DNA from: Citrobacter freundii
GTDB taxonomy: Bacteria; Bacteroidota; Bacteroidia; Chitinophagales; Chitinophagaceae
Direction of reading: 5' to 3'
Assembly: GCA_003243445.1 (NCBI GenBank)
Contig: QFQQ01000026.1
Span: 20,280-84,279, forward strand
Length of the DNA: 64,000 nucleotides
A program made the position numbers and the translations under genes. Numbering within the stretch: the first letter of the stretch is position 1; every line of letters starts with the position of its first letter. Under the pieces are notes generated by a model that made no database searches, was not told where the DNA came from, and saw nothing but the letters and a program-made list of their open reading frames with translations. This document shows positions 61,050 through 64,000 of this stretch, piece after piece.

Positions 61050-62183
61050 ATGGCGGCTTACACCACATCAGCAAATCAACCGAGACTGTTATCCCTTGAT
61101 TTTTTCAGGGGTGTAACGATCATCGCCATGATCATGGTCAACAACCCGGGCAATGGGTTTCACGTATACAAATGGCTGGAACACTCGCAATGGAATGGTT
61201 GTACTCCTGCTGATCTGATCTTTCCTTTCTTTCTTTTTATTATGGGCGTAAGCATCCCATATGCAATAGATAAGAAGAAAGGAATTATTTCAGATAAGAA
61301 AATATTATTGCAATCAGGAAGACGTACGCTGGTACTGATCGCACTTGGTTTATTCCTATCGCTCTTTCCTTCTTTCGATTTTGCAAACGCCCGTATTCCG
61401 GGTATCCTTTCAAAAATAGGCGTCGTCTATTTTTGCTGCGTTTGGATATACCTGCGCAATACGATCGGGTGGCAAGCCTGGATCTTCGTATTCCTGCTGC
61501 TTGCTTATTATTTCCTGATGATAATGGTACCCGTGCCCGGCGTGGGTTACCCGAATCTTGCTCCGGGAACAAACCTGGCCACATGGCTTGACAGAAAAGT
61601 TTTTACAGACGCACATTTATACAAACCGTTTTCTCCATATAACCCGGCAGAACTGCTGACCACGATCACTGCTGTTGCCACCGGAATTTCCGGTGTAATC
61701 ACGGGTATATGGATCAGGTCAGCCAACAGATCAGTACAGGAAAAAATGACCTGGATGTTTGTAGCTGGCGCCGCTCTTATTGGTGCTGGCCTTGCATGGA
61801 GTTTATTCTTTCCGTTGAACAAATCTCTTTGGACAAGCTCTTTTGTGTTGTACACAAGTGGATGGGCTGTAACAGGATTCGCTGTTTCCTGGTGGTTAAT
61901 AGACGTGATGGGGTATAAACGGTTCACCAAGCCGTTTGTAGTGTTTGGGGCAAACGCGGTCACCGTGTATTTTCTGTCTGTATTTATCAAACGCATTGCG
62001 CGGATGATACAGGTGCCTTATCGCGATGGCCGCAGCAATAGCTGGGATTTTGTGTATCAAACCGTATTTGAACCTTTTTTCAATCCCTATTCAGCATCAT
62101 TGCTATTCTCGCTTGTACTTCTGGTGGGATGGATGACGCTGCTTTGGTGGATGTATAATAAACGTATTATAGTGAAGATCTGA
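61050..62183 (+). CDS. Membrane acetyltransferase-like protein (NagX / heparan-alpha-glucosaminide N-acetyltransferase-related)
   Basis: The 377-residue protein has about ten membrane helices (FFRGVTIIAMIMVNNPGN, LIFPFFLFIMGVSIPYAIDK, ITGIWIRSANR). The opening RLLSLDFFRGVTIIAMIMVN and WNGCTPADLIFPFF are the family signature. In NagX-type transporters/acetyltransferases the protein moves an acetyl group to a hexosamine at the inner membrane. Here it sits directly before the NagB-like gene, which supports a hexosamine role. No histidine-acetyl site can be confirmed by eye. Confidence 0.82.
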   Translation: MAAYTTSANQPRLLSLDFFRGVTIIAMIMVNNPGNGFHVYKWLEHSQWNGCTPADLIFPFFLFIMGVSIPYAIDKKKGIISDKKILLQSGRRTLVLIALGLFLSLFPSFDFANARIPGILSKIGVVYFCCVWIYLRNTIGWQAWIFVFLLLAYYFLMIMVPVPGVGYPNLAPGTNLATWLDRKVFTDAHLYKPFSPYNPAELLTTITAVATGISGVITGIWIRSANRSVQEKMTWMFVAGAALIGAGLAWSLFFPLNKSLWTSSFVLYTSGWAVTGFAVSWWLIDVMGYKRFTKPFVVFGANAVTVYFLSVFIKRIARMIQVPYRDGRSNSWDFVYQTVFEPFFNPYSASLLFSLVLLVGWMTLLWWMYNKRIIVKI

Positions 62184-62226
62184 CCGACTTCTTATTCATG
62201 AAAAAATTCAGTTAAAAAATAATCAA

Positions 62227-63012
62227 ATGACAGATTTTGTAGCCGATCAGTTGAAAGTTCGTATTTATGAAGACAGACCGTCTTTAGGCGTGGACGCAGC
62301 AAGAATGGCGGCCGAAAGCATCCGCTTATTGTTGAAACAAAAAACCGTGGTGAATATCATTTTTGCAGCTGCTGCTTCACAAAATGAATTTCTTGAAGCA
62401 TTGATCAAAGAAGATATCGACTGGCAATCTGTGCAGGCATTCCATATGGATGAATATATCGGGCTTCCTGAGAATGATCCGCAATTATTCGGTGAATTTT
62501 TAAGAAAGAAAATATTTGACAGGGTTCCGTTTAAAAAGATTTTTTATCTGAATGGACAGGCAAAGGATCTTGAGGCAGAATGCAAGCGTTACGCCAATCT
62601 GCTGGTTGAAAATCCTGTGGACATTACCTGCATGGGCATCGGGGAGAACACACACCTCGCATTCAATGATCCGCATGTGGCGGAGTTCAATGATCCGAAA
62701 CTCGTGAAAGTGGTTGATCTTGACGAAGCCTGCAAACAACAACAGGTGAATGAAGGCTGCTTTGCCGATGTCAGCAAGGTGCCCGTATATGCATTTACAT
62801 TAACGATCCCTGCCTTACTGAAGGCCGGAACGATCTTCTGCATGGTACCGGGTACAACAAAAGCACAGGCCGTTTATCACACATTGAAAGATGAAGTAAC
62901 AGAGACCTATCCTTCAACGATCTTAAGAAAACATGCAGGTACATGGCTTTTTCTTGAAAAAGAAAGTGCTGCAAAAATTAGCGCTGAAACGAAAACGCTT
63001 GTCAGTGCCTGA
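62227..63012 (+). CDS. Glucosamine-6-phosphate deaminase-like (NagB family) protein with altered active site
   Basis: NagB converts glucosamine-6-phosphate to fructose-6-phosphate and ammonia. The 261-residue protein keeps the catalytic Asp75 (FHMDEYIGL; Asp72 in E. coli) and His143. The loop, however, reads GIGENTHLAFNDP: the E. coli Asp141-Gly142 pair is Asn141-Thr142 and Glu148 is Asp148. The fold and overall length are normal and there is no frameshift, so it is a divergent subfamily, not a broken copy. The true substrate may be a different amino sugar. It lies 43 bp after the NagX-like gene. Confidence 0.82.
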   Translation: MTDFVADQLKVRIYEDRPSLGVDAARMAAESIRLLLKQKTVVNIIFAAAASQNEFLEALIKEDIDWQSVQAFHMDEYIGLPENDPQLFGEFLRKKIFDRVPFKKIFYLNGQAKDLEAECKRYANLLVENPVDITCMGIGENTHLAFNDPHVAEFNDPKLVKVVDLDEACKQQQVNEGCFADVSKVPVYAFTLTIPALLKAGTIFCMVPGTTKAQAVYHTLKDEVTETYPSTILRKHAGTWLFLEKESAAKISAETKTLVSA

Positions 63013-63032
63013 TCAATATAAAAACGGATGTT

Positions 63033-63941
63033 ATGCAGACAATAACTGTAAACGATCTTTCAAAGTATCACGAGCTGATCTCCGATCTTTTCCGCTGGCC
63101 GGTATCGCCCGCAGAGTGGGAGCAATATAAGCTTAGCAAAGAGCAGGTGGAGTTTTTTAATGAATATGGCTATGTGGCCAATATCAAATTGCTGGATGAC
63201 CGGCAGATCGATAAGCTGAACGAAGAACTTGCGGAGATCGTTGATCCTGCACATCCCGGTAATGGATTGTTTTATCAGTTCGCATCCAATGAGTCTGGGG
63301 ATCCCGATACAGTGTTGTTTCATGCACTTGGTGCATGGCGTATTACAGAAGGCTTTCACGATATACTTTGGAACCCGGCTTTTGTGATGGCTGCAAGTCA
63401 ATTGCTCGGCAACAAGGCTGTACGATTCTGGCATGATCAACTGTTCTGCAAGCCGGCCCTGCATGGGGGTGTAGTGGCCTGGCACCAGGACTATTCATAC
63501 TGGACACGTACAGCCCCGCTGCAGCATCTGACCTGTTGGGTTGGTCTGGATGATGCCACCACAGAAAATGGCTGCCTGTATTATGTGCCCTACAGCCAGC
63601 ACTGGGGTTTGCTGGACAAGCCCGAACTTGCCGGTGATATGCAAGGTCTCATGGACTATCTCACAGACAAGCAAAAAGAGGAATTTAAGCCAATACCAAT
63701 AGAATTGAAAAAAGGTCATGCGAGCTTTCATCATCCATTGATGGTGCATGGATCCTATGCCAACAGATCTGAAAAGGCGCGCCGCGCATTTGTGCTGAAC
63801 GTATTCGCAGACGGAACGCTATCCAATTCAGACAGCGAACTGCTGCCAACCACGCCGGGCATTCAGAAAGGAAAGAAGATAGAAGGACAGTTTTATCCGC
63901 TGTTGTTTGATCCGGAGAATGAAGTAAAAAGTAAAAAGTAA
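63033..63941 (+). CDS. Phytanoyl-CoA dioxygenase (PhyH) family oxygenase, second copy
   Basis: The 302-residue enzyme shows a divergent N-terminus (YHELISDLFRWPVSPAEWEQ), FFNEYGYVANIKLLDD, the Fe-binding HxD in VVAWHQDYSYW, the distal His in HHPLMVHGSYANRS and arginine in KARRAFVLN. It differs clearly from the PhyH protein at 43139, so the two may act on different substrates. Its last residues (EVKSKK) and stop codon are encoded by the (GTAAAAA)n array, so the tail probably comes from the repeat. It starts 20 bp after the NagB-like gene. Confidence 0.88.
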   Translation: MQTITVNDLSKYHELISDLFRWPVSPAEWEQYKLSKEQVEFFNEYGYVANIKLLDDRQIDKLNEELAEIVDPAHPGNGLFYQFASNESGDPDTVLFHALGAWRITEGFHDILWNPAFVMAASQLLGNKAVRFWHDQLFCKPALHGGVVAWHQDYSYWTRTAPLQHLTCWVGLDDATTENGCLYYVPYSQHWGLLDKPELAGDMQGLMDYLTDKQKEEFKPIPIELKKGHASFHHPLMVHGSYANRSEKARRAFVLNVFADGTLSNSDSELLPTTPGIQKGKKIEGQFYPLLFDPENEVKSKK

Positions 63942-63969
63942 AAAGTAAAAAGTAAAAAGTAAAAAGTAA
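63924..63969. repeat. Near-perfect GTAAAAA tandem array overlapping a coding end
   Basis: Six tandem copies of GTAAAAA, then GTAA, with no variants, unlike the degenerate arrays elsewhere. The first 18 bp encode the last residues and stop codon of the PhyH protein. An inverted partner, if any, would lie past position 64000. Confidence 0.85.
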
Positions 63970-64000
63970 TTTATTTTAAAAATTTTCTTGTTCTCCCTTT

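Overview
The window comes from a Gram-negative bacterium of the phylum Bacteroidota, most likely a Chitinophagaceae-type soil or rhizosphere organism. The grounds are recognisable -7 boxes of the Bacteroidota TAnnTTTG type (for example before rpsT, mnmA and ccmB), weak or absent Shine-Dalgarno sequences, two histidine kinases with large periplasmic beta-propeller sensors, carboxypeptidase-regulatory-like domains, a TonB-dependent receptor, a Kdo transferase and a polysaccharide-degradation locus. No tRNA, rRNA, CRISPR array, insertion sequence or prophage gene was found.

Layout. 1-5.4 kb: 5' part of an M14 peptidase gene, rpsT, and the sucA-sucB pair of the 2-oxoglutarate dehydrogenase complex. 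5.5-13.7 kb: two tandem, paralogous sensor kinase/response regulator pairs on the minus strand. 14-30.4 kb: mainly housekeeping and metabolic genes: RsmB/RsmF-like RNA methyltransferase, a lipoprotein, mnmA, a large M14 metallopeptidase, ssb, an Ldh-family dehydrogenase, aspartate kinase, GH16 glucanase, amidase, VOC protein and glutamate dehydrogenase. 30.5-35.2 kb: cytochrome c maturation genes ccmB, ccmC and ccmD, thymidine kinase, a conserved unknown protein and Kdo transferase. 35.4-41.9 kb: a nucleotide-sugar cluster (DegT aminotransferase, UDP-glucose dehydrogenase, UDP-glucuronate decarboxylase, a second nucleotide-sugar dehydrogenase, rfbC, rfbD) that supplies surface polysaccharide synthesis but holds no glycosyltransferase. 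43.1-63.9 kb: a catabolic locus, nearly all on the plus strand, with a LacI regulator, GH28, GH105, GH20, three further proteins predicted to be alpha/alpha toroids, a TIM-barrel isomerase, a SusD-less TonB receptor, a membrane acetyltransferase-like protein, a NagB-like deaminase with altered active-site residues, and two PhyH-type dioxygenases. The gene set points to a glycan with both uronic acid and hexosamine.

The most unusual structure is in the gaps between genes. In the first 43 kb nearly every intergenic gap longer than about 120 bp holds an element made of two inverted arms, each a degenerate tandem array of a 7-bp or 9-bp word. At least seven word families occur: AAAAGTM, NTCGATG, GACCGCR, CGGTCAA and AAAGAGR with period 7, GTTYCANNG and CGCAGATNA with period 9. 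Within one locus the two arms usually carry the same order of word variants, so they can pair into long stems, whereas different loci of a family differ. They lie in co-directional, convergent and divergent gaps alike, so they are not simply terminators. They often begin at, or provide, stop codons, and one is predicted to lie in a 5' leader. They are absent from the catabolic locus until its last gene, whose final codons and stop are made by a (GTAAAAA)6 array. Compact GC-rich hairpins are nested inside several elements. I regard these elements as the best candidate for something undescribed here.
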